From Marinobacter confluentis (GTDB lineage Bacteria; Pseudomonadota; Gammaproteobacteria; Pseudomonadales; Oleiphilaceae): DNA of 64,000 bases. The notes under the pieces were generated by a model, which worked only from the letters and a program-made list of their open reading frames with translations, did no database searches and was not told where the DNA came from. Within the stretch, counting starts at the first letter, position 1, and each line of letters opens with the position of its first letter. Of the stretch, positions 26,848-35,078 are shown piece by piece. Position numbers and translations under genes: made by a program. The stretch spans positions 620,001 through 684,000 of the forward strand of contig NZ_SRPF01000002.1 in the NCBI RefSeq assembly GCF_004785685.1, in the 5' to 3' direction.

Positions 26848-26967
26848 CGGGCAGGACCTTAGAGCAAACGCTGGAGGGAACCGTTTTCGAAGCTTATGTA
26901 CAGCTTGGCAACCAGTACTTTCTATTTCTGACCGACGACATCCTTCACGTTCTGGCACTAAGGGCCA
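26848..26967 (+). pseudogene. Remnant of the 36325-type immunity gene
   Basis: 26848-26943 is close to 36414-36511 and 26944-26967 is close to 36749-36772, so about 240 bp of the middle has been lost. It ends, like the intact gene, directly at the 24-bp repeat. It lies upstream of, and opposite to, the truncated PAAR operon. Confidence 0.75.
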
Positions 26968-26991
26968 GAAAATAAATCTGTGCCGGTTTTC
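26968..26991 (+). repeat. 24-bp dispersed repeat, copy 2
   Basis: Differs from the consensus at 2 positions (AAATCTG and GTGCCGG variants). It follows the immunity-gene remnant without a gap and precedes the tacAT module. Confidence 0.85.
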
Positions 26992-27013
26992 ACTCAAGTC
27001 CACATCTTCAAAA

Positions 27014-27036
27014 CTGTGTGCCGTTTCGTCACACAG
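27014..27036. promoter_or_regulatory. Inverted repeat upstream of the tacAT pair
   Basis: CTGTGTG (27014-27020) and CACACAG (27030-27036), 7-bp perfect arms with a 9-bp spacer, about 110 bp before the antitoxin start. It could be the operator for the antitoxin, which autoregulates in this family. Confidence 0.35.
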
Positions 27037-27146
27037 ATTGACCAGGATGAGGACTCTTGCTATCGTTCACCCTGACACTGACCAATATGGGCCATTTGAT
27101 AATAAACGCCTGGTCGGGAAGTCATATAACTACGGAGAGCACGGGA

Positions 27147-27482
27147 ATGAAAACTCAGACTAATGAGGCGGGCAAAGATCCTCGTCTCGTCGCACGAGTG
27201 GATAAACAAACGCAGCAATTTATCGCACAAGCTGCTGAGCTATCCGGGATGACGATGAGCCAGTTTCTGATTGATTCAGCCCGCTCAAAAGCTGAAGAGG
27301 TTGTGGATCGGGTTACCAGAATCCAGGTTTCCATTGAAACAGGAAACAGGATGCTTGAAATCCTGGATCGGAAGCCTCGGAAGCCATCGAGCAAGCTCAT
27401 GCAGGACGCACTGGACTACAAGGAATCCATAAATGATACTGCCACGACAGACGAGGCTGACGCCGATTCAGAAACGCCATAA
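27147..27482 (+). CDS. tacA: DUF1778-type antitoxin, TacA-like
   Basis: 111 aa from the Met at 27147 (MKTQTNEAGK; GGAGAG upstream). The N-terminal ribbon-helix-helix reads RLVARVDKQTQQFIAQAAEL then SGMTMSQFLIDSA, typical of DUF1778 antitoxins that bind their own promoter and wrap a GNAT toxin with the C-terminal tail. It overlaps the toxin gene by 50 bp. The tail is longer than usual, with an acidic end. Confidence 0.85.
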   Translation: MKTQTNEAGKDPRLVARVDKQTQQFIAQAAELSGMTMSQFLIDSARSKAEEVVDRVTRIQVSIETGNRMLEILDRKPRKPSSKLMQDALDYKESINDTATTDEADADSETP

Positions 27483-27966
27483 CCGCAAGGCTTTTGATTG
27501 CGGTTATGCTGACCTGAATGAATTCCTGGCTCACAGCGCCAGAGCTTCCTCTGACAAGCGGATGACCCGAACCTTCGTGATAGAAGATCCTTCCGATCCA
27601 AACATGATCATGGCGTACATCACGCTAACCTACACAACGATTGATTTACCTGTTGAGTGCACGCCTGCGCGGAAACTGAAGAATCCTGTGCCTGCCTTAC
27701 TCCTTGCCAAAATGGCCGTCGATAATCGATACAAGGGCTCCAGCTACGGAAAGCGCCTTCTCACCTTTGCGATCAAAGAAGCATCAGAGACCTCTAAAAG
27801 AGTCGGTGGTGTTGGTTTGGTGGTCGACGCAAAAGACAATCATGCGAAGGCGTTTTACCTTAGCCGGGGCGGCGATGATTTCGAGATTATCGATGAGAGC
27901 GGCCTAAAGCTTTGGCTTCCCATTGATATCTGCGATGCCATCGCAAAGACACTGGGTGAGCCGTGA
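27433..27966 (+). CDS. tacT: GNAT acetyltransferase toxin, TacT-like
   Basis: 177 aa. Starts with the family-typical RHNRKAFDCGYADLNEFL and has the acetyl-CoA loop KGSSYGKRLL (about residue 97) plus GGVGLVVDAKDNHAKAFY with the catalytic-region Tyr. TacT enzymes acetylate aminoacyl-tRNA and stop translation. Directly overlapped with the DUF1778 antitoxin gene, so an intact type II module is likely. Confidence 0.88.
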   Translation: MILPRQTRLTPIQKRHNRKAFDCGYADLNEFLAHSARASSDKRMTRTFVIEDPSDPNMIMAYITLTYTTIDLPVECTPARKLKNPVPALLLAKMAVDNRYKGSSYGKRLLTFAIKEASETSKRVGGVGLVVDAKDNHAKAFYLSRGGDDFEIIDESGLKLWLPIDICDAIAKTLGEP

Positions 27967-28003
27967 GTCAAGGTGGTCATACGGTAACCCCCCCCTTTTT
28001 TAA

Positions 28004-28308
28004 CCCTGATCCAGCAAGAACACCTGCATGCCATTGCGTCCTGTCTTCAACGTGAAGCCATCGCACCCGAGGTTTTCCGGCGCAACATCGTGGTGTCTGG
28101 CCTGAACCTGCTGGCCCTGAAGGGCAAGCAATTCCGAATCGGCAATGTGGTGCTGGAATACACCGGCCTTTGCCACCCCTGCAGCAAGATGGAAACCTCA
28201 CTGGGGCCCGGCGGGTACAACGCCATGCGCGGGCACGGAGGAATCACAACGCGGGTGGTTGAGGCGGGTGACATTGCTCTTGGGGACGACGTCCAGGCCT
28301 GTCTATGA
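28004..28308 (+). pseudogene. MOSC-domain protein, 5'-truncated
   Basis: The frame reads EHLHAIASCLQREAIAPEVF, RRNIVVSGLNLLALKG, then YTGLCHPCSKMETSLG and a stop at 28308: the C-terminal two-thirds of a MOSC (molybdenum cofactor sulfurase C-terminal-like) protein with its conserved Cys. No start codon or N-terminal part is present; a run of C then T precedes it at 27987-28001. A GTG at 28090 could start a shorter 72-aa product. Confidence 0.7.
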
Positions 28309-28442
28309 ATTGGCGAATTGGCCGGGTAAGGGTTACCGGTGTGGTGATCAAAGATCGGAGTCCAAAAGGCAGATTTTCAGGCGGTGCCATCAGTTTCAAA
28401 ATGGACGTGGCCATCCAACGGATCAAACCGGCAGTTCAATAA
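28305..28442 (+). CDS. Possible 45-aa basic protein
   Basis: The ATG overlaps the MOSC stop (ATGA). The product starts MNWRIGRVRVTGVVIKDRSP and is basic. It has no recognised family and runs 20 bp into the convergent phosphoesterase gene. It may be only a remnant. Confidence 0.25.
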   Translation: MNWRIGRVRVTGVVIKDRSPKGRFSGGAISFKMDVAIQRIKPAVQ

Positions 28443-28878
28443 TTTCACCAACAACACCCTCTTCACTCACCTGCAGCCGCCCCACCGTGATCGGCAGAGT
28501 AAAGCGCCGGGGGCCGGCGCCGCCTGGATTGAAATAAAGCACATCGCCAATCCATTCATTGCGGGGTTTGTGGGAGTGGCCGGCGATCACTACGCGGTAA
28601 CGGCCTTGCGGATCGAAGTCGAGGGTTTTGACGTCGTGGAGCATGTAGAAAGTATGGTCAAGGAATTGCGTTTCCTGAATATCGGGAAGCGTTGCTGCAC
28701 GCCCTGTTGTGTCGATATTGCCCCGAATCGCAATCACCGGTGCGATCGCCTCCAGCGCTTCCAGAACCTCGTCACGCCCAACGTCACCGGCATGAAGGAT
28801 GATGTCCGAGCCCTTCAAAACCTCCAGGGCTTCGGGACGCATCTTGCTGTGGGTGTCTGCGATCACTCCGATTTGCAT
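28423..28878 (-). CDS. Metallophosphoesterase, YfcE/MJ0936-like
   Basis: 151 aa. Metal-site motifs in order: VIADTHS (Asp and His), ILHAGDVG, AIRGNID (GN-D) and VIAGHSHKP (His pair), the calcineurin-like phosphoesterase set in the short YfcE-type length. Expected activity is phosphodiesterase on a small or unknown substrate. Confidence 0.88.
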   Translation of the reverse strand: MQIGVIADTHSKMRPEALEVLKGSDIILHAGDVGRDEVLEALEAIAPVIAIRGNIDTTGRAATLPDIQETQFLDHTFYMLHDVKTLDFDPQGRYRVVIAGHSHKPRNEWIGDVLYFNPGGAGPRRFTLPITVGRLQVSEEGVVGEIIELPV

Positions 28879-29026
28879 GTTTACGCCTCGTTCAATCTCT
28901 CAGTCGACCTACCAGGCCGGTACGCGTGGCCAGGCAGGTAAGCGTTGCTATAGTGAAACAAGACCACCTGATTCTCAATGTAAGCCAGAACAGGTAAATG
29001 CATATCTATCCCGGTAGGATTTCCCC

Positions 29027-29458
29027 ATGCCCACTTATACCGTCACGGTCGCGAATCTTTCCCTGTCGCAGCAGGAGAAATCACAGATCGCGGAGGCCAT
29101 AACAACGGCCCATAACACGCAAACCGGCGCGCCCCGCTTTTTTGCCCAGGTTCTGTTTTTCTCTACCAATGAGAGCGAGCACTTTGTAGGTGGCAGAGTG
29201 AACACGACGCCCCAGGTTTTCGTGCACGGCCTGGTACGGCAAGGCCGCAGTATCGAGATCAAGCAGGCCCTGATGAGCCAGATGCTTGAAGCGATAGCCC
29301 AAATTGCGGGCATCACTGCTGAGGACGTCTGGATTTATCTCCAGGACATTCCAGCCACTCAGATGATCGAGTTTGGCCGGTTTCTTCCAGCTCCGGGAGA
29401 CGAAGCTGAGTGGGAGCGGGAAATGACTCCAGAAAAGAGGTCCAGTTTACCCAAATGA
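29027..29458 (+). CDS. Tautomerase-superfamily protein
   Basis: 143 aa beginning MPTYTVTVANLSLSQQEKSQ. Pro2, which becomes the N-terminus after Met removal, is the catalytic base of the family, and the length fits the cis-CaaD/MSAD-like trimeric branch with two beta-alpha-beta units. The residue set for dehalogenase activity was not checked. The stop is 5 bp before a 24-bp repeat copy. Confidence 0.8.
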   Translation: MPTYTVTVANLSLSQQEKSQIAEAITTAHNTQTGAPRFFAQVLFFSTNESEHFVGGRVNTTPQVFVHGLVRQGRSIEIKQALMSQMLEAIAQIAGITAEDVWIYLQDIPATQMIEFGRFLPAPGDEAEWEREMTPEKRSSLPK

Positions 29459-29462
29459 CCAA

Positions 29463-29486
29463 GATAAGAGATCTGTCGCGGTTCTC
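29463..29486 (+). repeat. 24-bp dispersed repeat, copy 3
   Basis: Matches 20 of 24 consensus positions. It shares the GTCGCGGTTCTC variant with the copy at 39336, so the two may have a common source. Confidence 0.7.
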
Positions 29487-29523
29487 CCCGCAGGGGGGGT
29501 TGACCCCACGGAGATCCCAATTG

Positions 29524-30048
29524 TCAATGGTTTTTCGATTCCCGATAAACCTCACAGGCCTTGTCTCGCTCGCGTGCCAACTTGGGATCGCTATTCCCCA
29601 TAGCCGCAACCGTCGCCGCGTTGCACACCTGACGAGCCTCCTCCAACCCGGAAAGCTTAGGTGCGGCGCCTATATTGGCAACTGTGGGCTTGAAAGACAC
29701 AGCAGCATTGCAATACATGTTCTGGATCTGCACCTGCCGCCAATCGTCTGGTCTGGATTGCTTCAATTCCAAACACAGCGCGTTGAAAAGCCTTGAGGCC
29801 GTAACGGTACACTCTGAGAACTGCCTGATGTTTTGCTGATAATTCGCACAGACACTTTCCGGGCGCACTCGCCATAACTGATGCTGAAATGAAACGGGAA
29901 TACCCTCGTATTGTACGATGACGGGAGTAACCTCTAAGTTTCTGGTTTCGTTGAAATGATTCGATACCGTTGACTGCACCGTATTCAGATACGCAGAAAA
30001 CAGCAAACTTACAGGGTCCAAGATCTTGTACTCCAGAATACATCCCAA
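29524..30048 (-). CDS. Hypothetical protein with conserved cysteines
   Basis: 174 aa with cysteines in ESVCANY, FSECTV, NALCLEL, NMYCNA, RQVCNAA and DKACEVY, spaced as in disulfide-rich periplasmic proteins, but no clear signal peptide at the annotated start. It overlaps the upstream cold-shock/DUF1294 gene by 40 bp, so its N-terminus may be artificial. No family is recognised. Confidence 0.5.
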   Translation of the reverse strand: MGCILEYKILDPVSLLFSAYLNTVQSTVSNHFNETRNLEVTPVIVQYEGIPVSFQHQLWRVRPESVCANYQQNIRQFSECTVTASRLFNALCLELKQSRPDDWRQVQIQNMYCNAAVSFKPTVANIGAAPKLSGLEEARQVCNAATVAAMGNSDPKLARERDKACEVYRESKNH

Positions 30049-30680
30049 TCGAAGGTCAGAGACCTCGACAAATCAAAACCCAACTGCTGCCGGAAGCTCA
30101 TCGCTTCTGGCGCAATCATCAACCAGCCCAGTGCTCCCAGGTTTGCCAGAACCGCCAGCCAGAAAACGAACTGATAACTGCCCTTCCGCGTTTTATGCCG
30201 AAAAACCTGCTGGGCCATAAGCGCGCCGGGCCAGCCACAACAAACCTCAAAAAGGTGCAGCGTATTTTCCGCCGTACGCTGTCCGCCCCGCTGCGCAGCC
30301 GCTTTGTCCATCCCGTACATCACGAACGACACCACGCTTACGCCACCGTAGGCAGCCAGGACAGAAATGGGCAGATAGTGCTGATAAAACAGGCTAGCCA
30401 AAAGGGCGAAAAACCCCAACACAAAAACACCGGCCAATAAGGTTCCGGGCGCAAACTTAGCGCCGATCCCGGCCGCACCCAAATACTCGAAACGCCCAGC
30501 CCTTAGTCTTCCCTGAGCATCTCTGGTGACGGTGTACTTCACCTTACGATCAGACACGGGACGGCCCTGACCCGCATAAACGCTGATATGAGCAAAAACT
30601 CGCTCGCCACCGGCCTCTGGGGTGATGAAACCGAAACCCTTGTCGTCGCTCCAGGCGGTGAGCAATCCTTTCTGGTTCAT
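30009..30680 (-). CDS. Cold-shock domain plus DUF1294 membrane protein
   Basis: 223 aa. Residues 1-65 form a cold-shock-like nucleic-acid-binding domain (GLLTAWSDDKGFGFITPEAG, then VFAHISV). Residues 80-200 hold four hydrophobic segments and the DUF1294 pattern YGMDKAAAQRGGQRTAE with LHLFEVCCGWPGA. The combination is common in gammaproteobacteria; function is unknown. Start overlaps the NERD gene stop by 4 bp. Confidence 0.85.
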   Translation of the reverse strand: MNQKGLLTAWSDDKGFGFITPEAGGERVFAHISVYAGQGRPVSDRKVKYTVTRDAQGRLRAGRFEYLGAAGIGAKFAPGTLLAGVFVLGFFALLASLFYQHYLPISVLAAYGGVSVVSFVMYGMDKAAAQRGGQRTAENTLHLFEVCCGWPGALMAQQVFRHKTRKGSYQFVFWLAVLANLGALGWLMIAPEAMSFRQQLGFDLSRSLTFDWDVFWSTRSWTL

Positions 30681-31324
30681 CGCACTTTTTCCTTCAACTC
30701 TTTCACATGCCTAACATGAGCCCGATTAGTCGAAAAGGATTCCTCGAGGCGACCAGAAGCGACTTTTTCCAGAGCTTCTTCCACCTGCTCCGGGCTCAGC
30801 ACCGCTTCCTGCTTCGATTTGATGTAACGAACATAGCCAAAACCTCGCGTTACATTGTCAGGCACCGGTGTTTTGAATGTGTTGTGACCAACAAACACCA
30901 CCACCGAATGCATCTGGTGGTCGCCCAACCCAAGCAGCGCTTGCAAGGTTTTTACGTGCTTGTAGTTCTGATGCAGTGGGTTCTGAAACTTATGGTTGGA
31001 TCGGAAAATTTTCTGAGTCCAGAAACGCTGATGGGGGCTGCCGAAAATCCAGCCCTTCATGTTCTTCGTTTCTACAACGAACACGCCAAATTCCGAAACC
31101 AGGACGTGGTCAATCTGCGTGGTGCCGTCCGGCGTGGGGAGGGTGACGTTCTTGATCAGGTGATAGCGGGATTTATCCAGGAACAAACGAGCCGAGGCGT
31201 TAACGAGAAATTCGCCAACCTTGCCTTTGAACCAGGGTGATTTAATCAACCCCCCGATAACGGCGAGTGGTATCAAATACCACAGGAAACCAGTCAGTTG
31301 CTGGTAGATCGGGCTGAAATCCAT
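30677..31324 (-). CDS. NERD-domain protein (nuclease-related)
   Basis: 215 aa. One N-terminal membrane segment (LTGFLWYLIPLAVIGGLI) and a cytoplasmic NERD domain: KGKVGEFLV, TTQIDHVLVSEFGVFVVETKN and the following W...Q segment carry the PD-(D/E)XK-like acidic and Lys residues (Asp near 91, Glu-Thr-Lys near 105). It is the first gene of a three-gene minus-strand set bounded on both sides by 24-bp repeats. Confidence 0.82.
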   Translation of the reverse strand: MDFSPIYQQLTGFLWYLIPLAVIGGLIKSPWFKGKVGEFLVNASARLFLDKSRYHLIKNVTLPTPDGTTQIDHVLVSEFGVFVVETKNMKGWIFGSPHQRFWTQKIFRSNHKFQNPLHQNYKHVKTLQALLGLGDHQMHSVVVFVGHNTFKTPVPDNVTRGFGYVRYIKSKQEAVLSPEQVEEALEKVASGRLEESFSTNRAHVRHVKELKEKVR

Positions 31325-31424
31325 CGTGCAGACGTCCTTGTATTACTTCCTTCGCTTAAGCGTGAAAGATAAATCAGTCTTTCGTTTTGCACCTTAGGAT
31401 TTTTGTAACGCCAAAGAAAGCCGA

Positions 31425-31448
31425 GAAAATAGATCTGTCCCGGTTTTC
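31425..31448 (+). repeat. 24-bp dispersed repeat, copy 4
   Basis: Exact consensus copy. It also shares the preceding eight bases (AAAGCCGA) with the copy at 34192, so the repeated unit is longer in these two. Confidence 0.88.
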
Positions 31449-31478
31449 CCACGATTCTCATGGCGGGCCATCCTAAAT

Positions 31479-31862
31479 TCAGATTCTCCGCAAAGCCTCA
31501 CTAAGGTCCAACTCGCGAAAGGTCTGGCGCAACGTGTCTGCCGCCAGTCGCGCCTCCCACTGCCTGCGCTGTTCCAGCACTGCGTTGCTGGCAGGCAGAG
31601 AGTCGGGTACGGCCATTGCATAGTCGCGCAGTAGATCGCTCCGGCATTCGATGACAAGATCGGACGACACCGTCGTACCGGACTCGGAGTAAGCAAAGCA
31701 GCGCTGGACAGTTCGCCTGGCACTTTCCAGCTCCACCGGTGAGATCCCAGGCTCGCGGGTATCGTTGTCGGGGACCAGCAATACGTTCACGCCGCGCCCG
31801 GTGATGGCCTCGCCACGCCAGGTCAGGTTGAAATCGGTCCCTCGGAGACTACTGCTGTGAAT
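31479..31862 (-). pseudogene. 5'-truncated hypothetical protein
   Basis: The frame is open from about 31862 and reads SSLRGTDFNLTWRGEAITGR before the annotated-type GTG at 31790, then NVLLVPDNDTREPGISPVEL. The upstream part is lost near the repeat copy at 31887. The remaining portion looks like the end of a periplasmic protein, but no signal peptide or family is visible. Confidence 0.55.
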
Positions 31863-31886
31863 GGTTATGTCGAACGCTCTTATTGG

Positions 31887-31910
31887 GAAAATACATCTTT
31901 TCCGGTTTAC
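31887..31910 (+). repeat. 24-bp dispersed repeat, copy 5 (diverged)
   Basis: Matches 20 of 24 consensus positions. With the copy at 32257 it brackets a single small gene. Confidence 0.65.
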
Positions 31911-31922
31911 CCTACTAATACC

Positions 31923-32228
31923 CTACAAAGGCACCAGAGTATAAGCCGCCTTCACCCTGCCCATTGTAAGCATCGCATCCCCCGGGTTCAGACCATTTTT
32001 CCGCAACTGCGGCATCACCATCCGGCCAACGCTCTGACAGCGAGACCGCGCAATGCCATGTTTGACAAAAATATCGGCAATGGCCTTAGGCTGTGCATCC
32101 GGATCAGATTTAAGCAAGGCGCCGATTTCAATCGCACAGGCCTGTTCCGCAGGATCCGTGGTCCGTTTACTGCGCCAGACCAGAAACCCGACGATGAATG
32201 CAAAAATACCGGCGATCAAAAAATTCAT
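31923..32228 (-). CDS. Small membrane-anchored protein
   Basis: 101 aa: an N-terminal membrane anchor (MNFLIAGIFAFIVGFLVW) followed by a basic cytoplasmic domain with two cysteines (EQACAIEIG, RSRCQSVG). It is the sole gene between two repeat copies, the smallest module of the array. Function unknown. Confidence 0.6.
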   Translation of the reverse strand: MNFLIAGIFAFIVGFLVWRSKRTTDPAEQACAIEIGALLKSDPDAQPKAIADIFVKHGIARSRCQSVGRMVMPQLRKNGLNPGDAMLTMGRVKAAYTLVPL

Positions 32229-32256
32229 GACGCTCTCGCTTGTGGCGTTAATAGGG

Positions 32257-32280
32257 AAGATATACCTTTTGCGGTATTCC
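32257..32280 (+). repeat. 24-bp dispersed repeat, copy 6 (most diverged)
   Basis: Matches 17 of 24 consensus positions. It shares with copy 5 the GGGAA lead and CCTTTTGCGG/TCTTTTCCGG centre. Its last base is the first base of the DUF429 stop codon. Confidence 0.5.
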
Positions 32281-33002
32281 TAGTGCTTCGGCTCTGTAAA
32301 AACGATCTCTATCGGCAACCCCTCTGAGTCGGCGACGGGCGAAGTAGGAACGGTTTGCAGTGCCTCATCCGGTGCACACGCGACGACCAGCGCAACCAGT
32401 GCATCCAACACATCGTCCCTCGCCACGGATTTGCGGGGATAGTCATCCAGGGCTTCGCTGACCATGTCACGGGCGTTCGGAAACACCCTTTCGAGCAACG
32501 CCAACCGCTGCTCGAAACCATCGGACTTCTTTTTCTTAGTGGCAAGCGCTCTGCGGCCATTCAGAGCCCAGAAGCACACCTCTGGGTGAACCTCTCTGAT
32601 CGAAACCTTTCGACCGCTGTTGCGCAGGAATTCATCGACTTCCCTGATTTTTGGTGTGATCGCAAAGGCCTGCTTACTGAGCTTCTTGCCAATCGCCTGA
32701 ACGCTCAGTGCCTTAGCCTCCTCGTAGTTGCGCGCCAAAAGCACAGACCTGCATGGCGCGGGAAAAACCGAAGAGGCCTTGGCGCGGCCGAGGAGTTTTC
32801 GGACTTCCACGTCGCATACGCGGCCGGCTGAGCCCTGGTCGATCAGGCCGATTGGGATATCGATGCATACTTTGGAGTTATCGGGGAGCGAATCGAATAG
32901 GTTTGAAATGCTTTCTTCCACTCCGAAGGTGATTTCTTCGCCCGCTTTTTGGAAAAAGAACCATCCGGATTTGCATCCGTCTATGCCGACTGATTTGGTC
33001 AT
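32280..33002 (-). CDS. DUF429-family protein (predicted nuclease fold)
   Basis: 240 aa. Starts VGIDGCKSGWFFF and has VCIDIPIGLIDQGSAGR, SSVFPAPCRSVLLA and REVHPEVCFWALNGR, then VARDDVLDALVALV: the invariant Asp/Glu set of the DUF429 family, which has an RNase H-like fold. The activity is unproven. The stop codon abuts repeat copy 6. Confidence 0.82.
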   Translation of the reverse strand: MTKSVGIDGCKSGWFFFQKAGEEITFGVEESISNLFDSLPDNSKVCIDIPIGLIDQGSAGRVCDVEVRKLLGRAKASSVFPAPCRSVLLARNYEEAKALSVQAIGKKLSKQAFAITPKIREVDEFLRNSGRKVSIREVHPEVCFWALNGRRALATKKKKSDGFEQRLALLERVFPNARDMVSEALDDYPRKSVARDDVLDALVALVVACAPDEALQTVPTSPVADSEGLPIEIVFTEPKH

Positions 33003-33080
33003 TGGTTCCTTACAACTCCGAAATTTGCGGCAGTTATGGAGCGGCGAAGTGGCGCAGACATTGTCCGGTACATTCGCTTG

Positions 33081-33407
33081 TTAAGCCTTCGGCTCGTTTA
33101 GCCGCTCATACCAGTCCCGATAGGGAGTGTTTTTGACGAGATGGCGGTTATAGTCCCTGGCGCCGTCCTGCCACCAGACCGGCCCACGTTCACCCAGAGC
33201 GACCTTCGCGTCATTCACCGAGCGGCGCGCTGCGGCCAGGCGCGCATCGTCGCTTGCAGCCTTGGCCGCTTTGACCTCGCGGCGAGCGCTCATCAACCTC
33301 TGGACATGAGACGCTCGCTCAGGCTCAGAAAGAAATGGATTGGCGACGCGCCACAACCTTCCTCGAACCACCATGTATCGCCCATCGGGGGTCACTGGAT
33401 ATTTCAT
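33081..33407 (-). CDS. Small conserved hypothetical protein
   Basis: 108 aa. It contains MVVRGRLWRVANPFLSE near the N-terminus and a basic Ala-rich helix (KAAKAASDDARLAAARRSVN), then GPVWWQDGARDYNRHLVKNT. This set is seen in small proteobacterial proteins of unknown role. Confidence 0.65.
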   Translation of the reverse strand: MKYPVTPDGRYMVVRGRLWRVANPFLSEPERASHVQRLMSARREVKAAKAASDDARLAAARRSVNDAKVALGERGPVWWQDGARDYNRHLVKNTPYRDWYERLNEPKA

Positions 33408-33478
33408 GTAAACCTAGCGCTAAGCACGGCGGCCACGGAATGGAGCCGAAGCCGTAGAGCCCTGGCTTAAGCTGATTT

Positions 33479-34179
33479 TCAGAGCGGAAATACCACCTTA
33501 TCATCGCCTTCCTGCCAATCCGGGAATTTTATCATGGCCTGCAGGAACACTGGATGTTCCAGCCAATCCCCCAGCCATTTCTGTAAATTCGGATAGGGCA
33601 GACTGTAAAACACCTCCCGATCGACGTGGGCGAATTGGCGTACAAAAGGCATGATGCCAATATCAGCGATGCTGATGTTGCTCCCCAGGAGATAGCGGTT
33701 CTTGGCCAATAGGGTTTCCAGCGCCTGCAAAAAGACCTCACCCTTCTGCTGGTAATCCAACTGGGAGAGTTCTGGATGGCGATCCGCGTATTTATAACGA
33801 TCCAGCCAGTGTTTGAATTCATTATCATTGCAGTCGATCAGGGCATTAGCGCTTACTAAATCAGTATTCAACAAACCCTTTGGATCACTCTGCCGCAACG
33901 CCCCGCCCATTCGACGATTTCCCTGCTTTCCTCAATAACGAGCCTCTCAGAACGATCGCCTTCTGCCAGCTCCAGAACAGGAACTGTACCTTTGGGACTG
34001 ACCGCCAGCATCTGCGCCGGCTTGTTTTTTAGCACGATCTCCCGCAGCTCTACCGTCAGTCCGGCAAACAAGATCCCGAGCCGAGCGCGCATAGCGTAGG
34101 GACAACGACGGAAAGAATATAAACGAGGCAGCAGAGAGGTAATGGCGTGGCTCCTGGCTGAATAAAGGAAGCTGATCAT
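33479..34179 (-). pseudogene. Glutathione S-transferase broken by a 5-bp duplication
   Basis: The N-terminal thioredoxin-like part (LPRLYSFRRCPYAMRARLG, then KGTVPVLEL and VIEESREIVEWA) and the C-terminal helical part (LRQSDPKGLLNTDL through WLDRYKYADRHPELSQ) lie in different frames. The break is a tandem duplication of CGCCC at 33899-33908; with one copy the two halves join in frame as EWALRQSD. The first residues also look non-native and lie just inside repeat copy 7. Confidence 0.85.
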
Positions 34180-34191
34180 GGGGAAAGCCGA

Positions 34192-34215
34192 GAAAATAAA
34201 TCTGTCCCGGTTTTC
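34192..34215 (+). repeat. 24-bp dispersed repeat, copy 7
   Basis: One difference from consensus (AAATCTG). The TCCGGTTTTCTGG end is repeated in tandem at 34218-34230. Confidence 0.88.
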
Positions 34216-34231
34216 TGGTCCGGTTTTCTGG

Positions 34232-34570
34232 TCACACCTTCTTCACGAATTCCGACTTCAGTTTCATGGCGCCGATACCGTCAATCTTACAATCGATGTC
34301 GTGGTCGCCGTCTACCAGGCGAATGTTTCTCACCTTGGTGCCAACCTTAACTACCGAACTGGTCCCTTTAACCTTCAGATCTTTGATCACAGTCACCGTG
34401 TCGCCATCCTGCAGCTCGTTGCCATTCGCATCGCGGATCATACTCGCAGCTTCTGCGGCCTCCGTTTCAGCAGCGTTCCACTCGTGTGCGCACTCGGGGC
34501 ACACCATCTGCACGCCATCTTCGTAGGTGTATTCTGAGCCACATTGAGGACACGGTGGGAGTTGGGACAT
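34232..34570 (-). CDS. YjdM/PhnA-family zinc-ribbon protein
   Basis: 112 aa from the Met at 34570 ([18 protein letters not shown] ribosome site), not the longer frame that reads into MFS remnant DNA. Zinc ribbon [13 protein letters not shown] with CPECAHEW, then a C-terminal beta domain with [15 protein letters not shown] and [19 protein letters not shown]. Family members are called alkylphosphonate-utilisation operon protein PhnA, but the role is unclear. Confidence 0.88.
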   Translation of the reverse strand: MSQLPPCPQCGSEYTYEDGVQMVCPECAHEWNAAETEAAEAASMIRDANGNELQDGDTVTVIKDLKVKGTSSVVKVGTKVRNIRLVDGDHDIDCKIDGIGAMKLKSEFVKKV

Positions 34571-34624
34571 AGAACTTTCCTGTGACGGTGTTGAAAGCAG
34601 GCATGATGCCAGAAAACGGGGGCC

Positions 34625-34926
34625 GCCGCCCCAAACTGACCATCCAGAGCCTGAACGTACCTTCATCGCCTCAACCCTGGGCCAGGGCATCCCATTCCGC
34701 GCCGGCATGGGCGCCATCGCCGCGCCCAGCCCTGTAAGGGAGAAGGCAGCGGTGACGTCCACCTTCTTTGTCGTGGCCTATATCGCTATCTCGGTGCCGG
34801 TGATCGGCCTGGGATTGATGGCGAGCATGACCAGCCTAATGACGACCGGGATCACTTTCGCCGCTGTGATGGGATCACTGGCGGCGCTGGCTTTGGTACT
34901 GCTGATTCGGCGGGAACGGGCTGGGG
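34625..34926 (+). pseudogene. MFS transporter fragment 1, internally deleted
   Basis: Three blocks match the MFS gene in order: 34625-34661 to about 23708-23744, 34660-34681 to about 23898-23918, and 34679-34926 to about 24062-24310. About 150 bp is missing at each joint. The fragment ends at repeat copy 8, just where the parent gene reads GGGGTAAAATCGATC. Confidence 0.85.
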
Positions 34927-34927
34927 G

Positions 34928-34951
34928 GGAAATAGGTATGTCCCGGTTTGC
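34928..34951 (+). repeat. 24-bp dispersed repeat, copy 8
   Basis: Matches 20 of 24 consensus positions. It directly follows MFS fragment 1 and precedes the PAAR effector module. Confidence 0.65.
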
Positions 34952-35078
34952 GAGGAAAATTGACAGATCACAGCGCCTCGGTAAACTACCGGTGGTCGCG
35001 ATGGAATAACGTGACCAAATGGAAAGCCCTCAGTGCTATGTCTATCCTCAGCACTGTATTTATCAAGGATGAACAACC

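Noticed and set aside
28995..29023. Further copy of the 24-bp repeat before the tautomerase gene
   Set aside because: Only ATCTATCCCGGT is similar; ends do not match.
34232..34762. Long form of the YjdM/PhnA-like protein
   Set aside because: The extra 64 residues read antisense through the MFS remnant; the start at 34570 has a good ribosome site.
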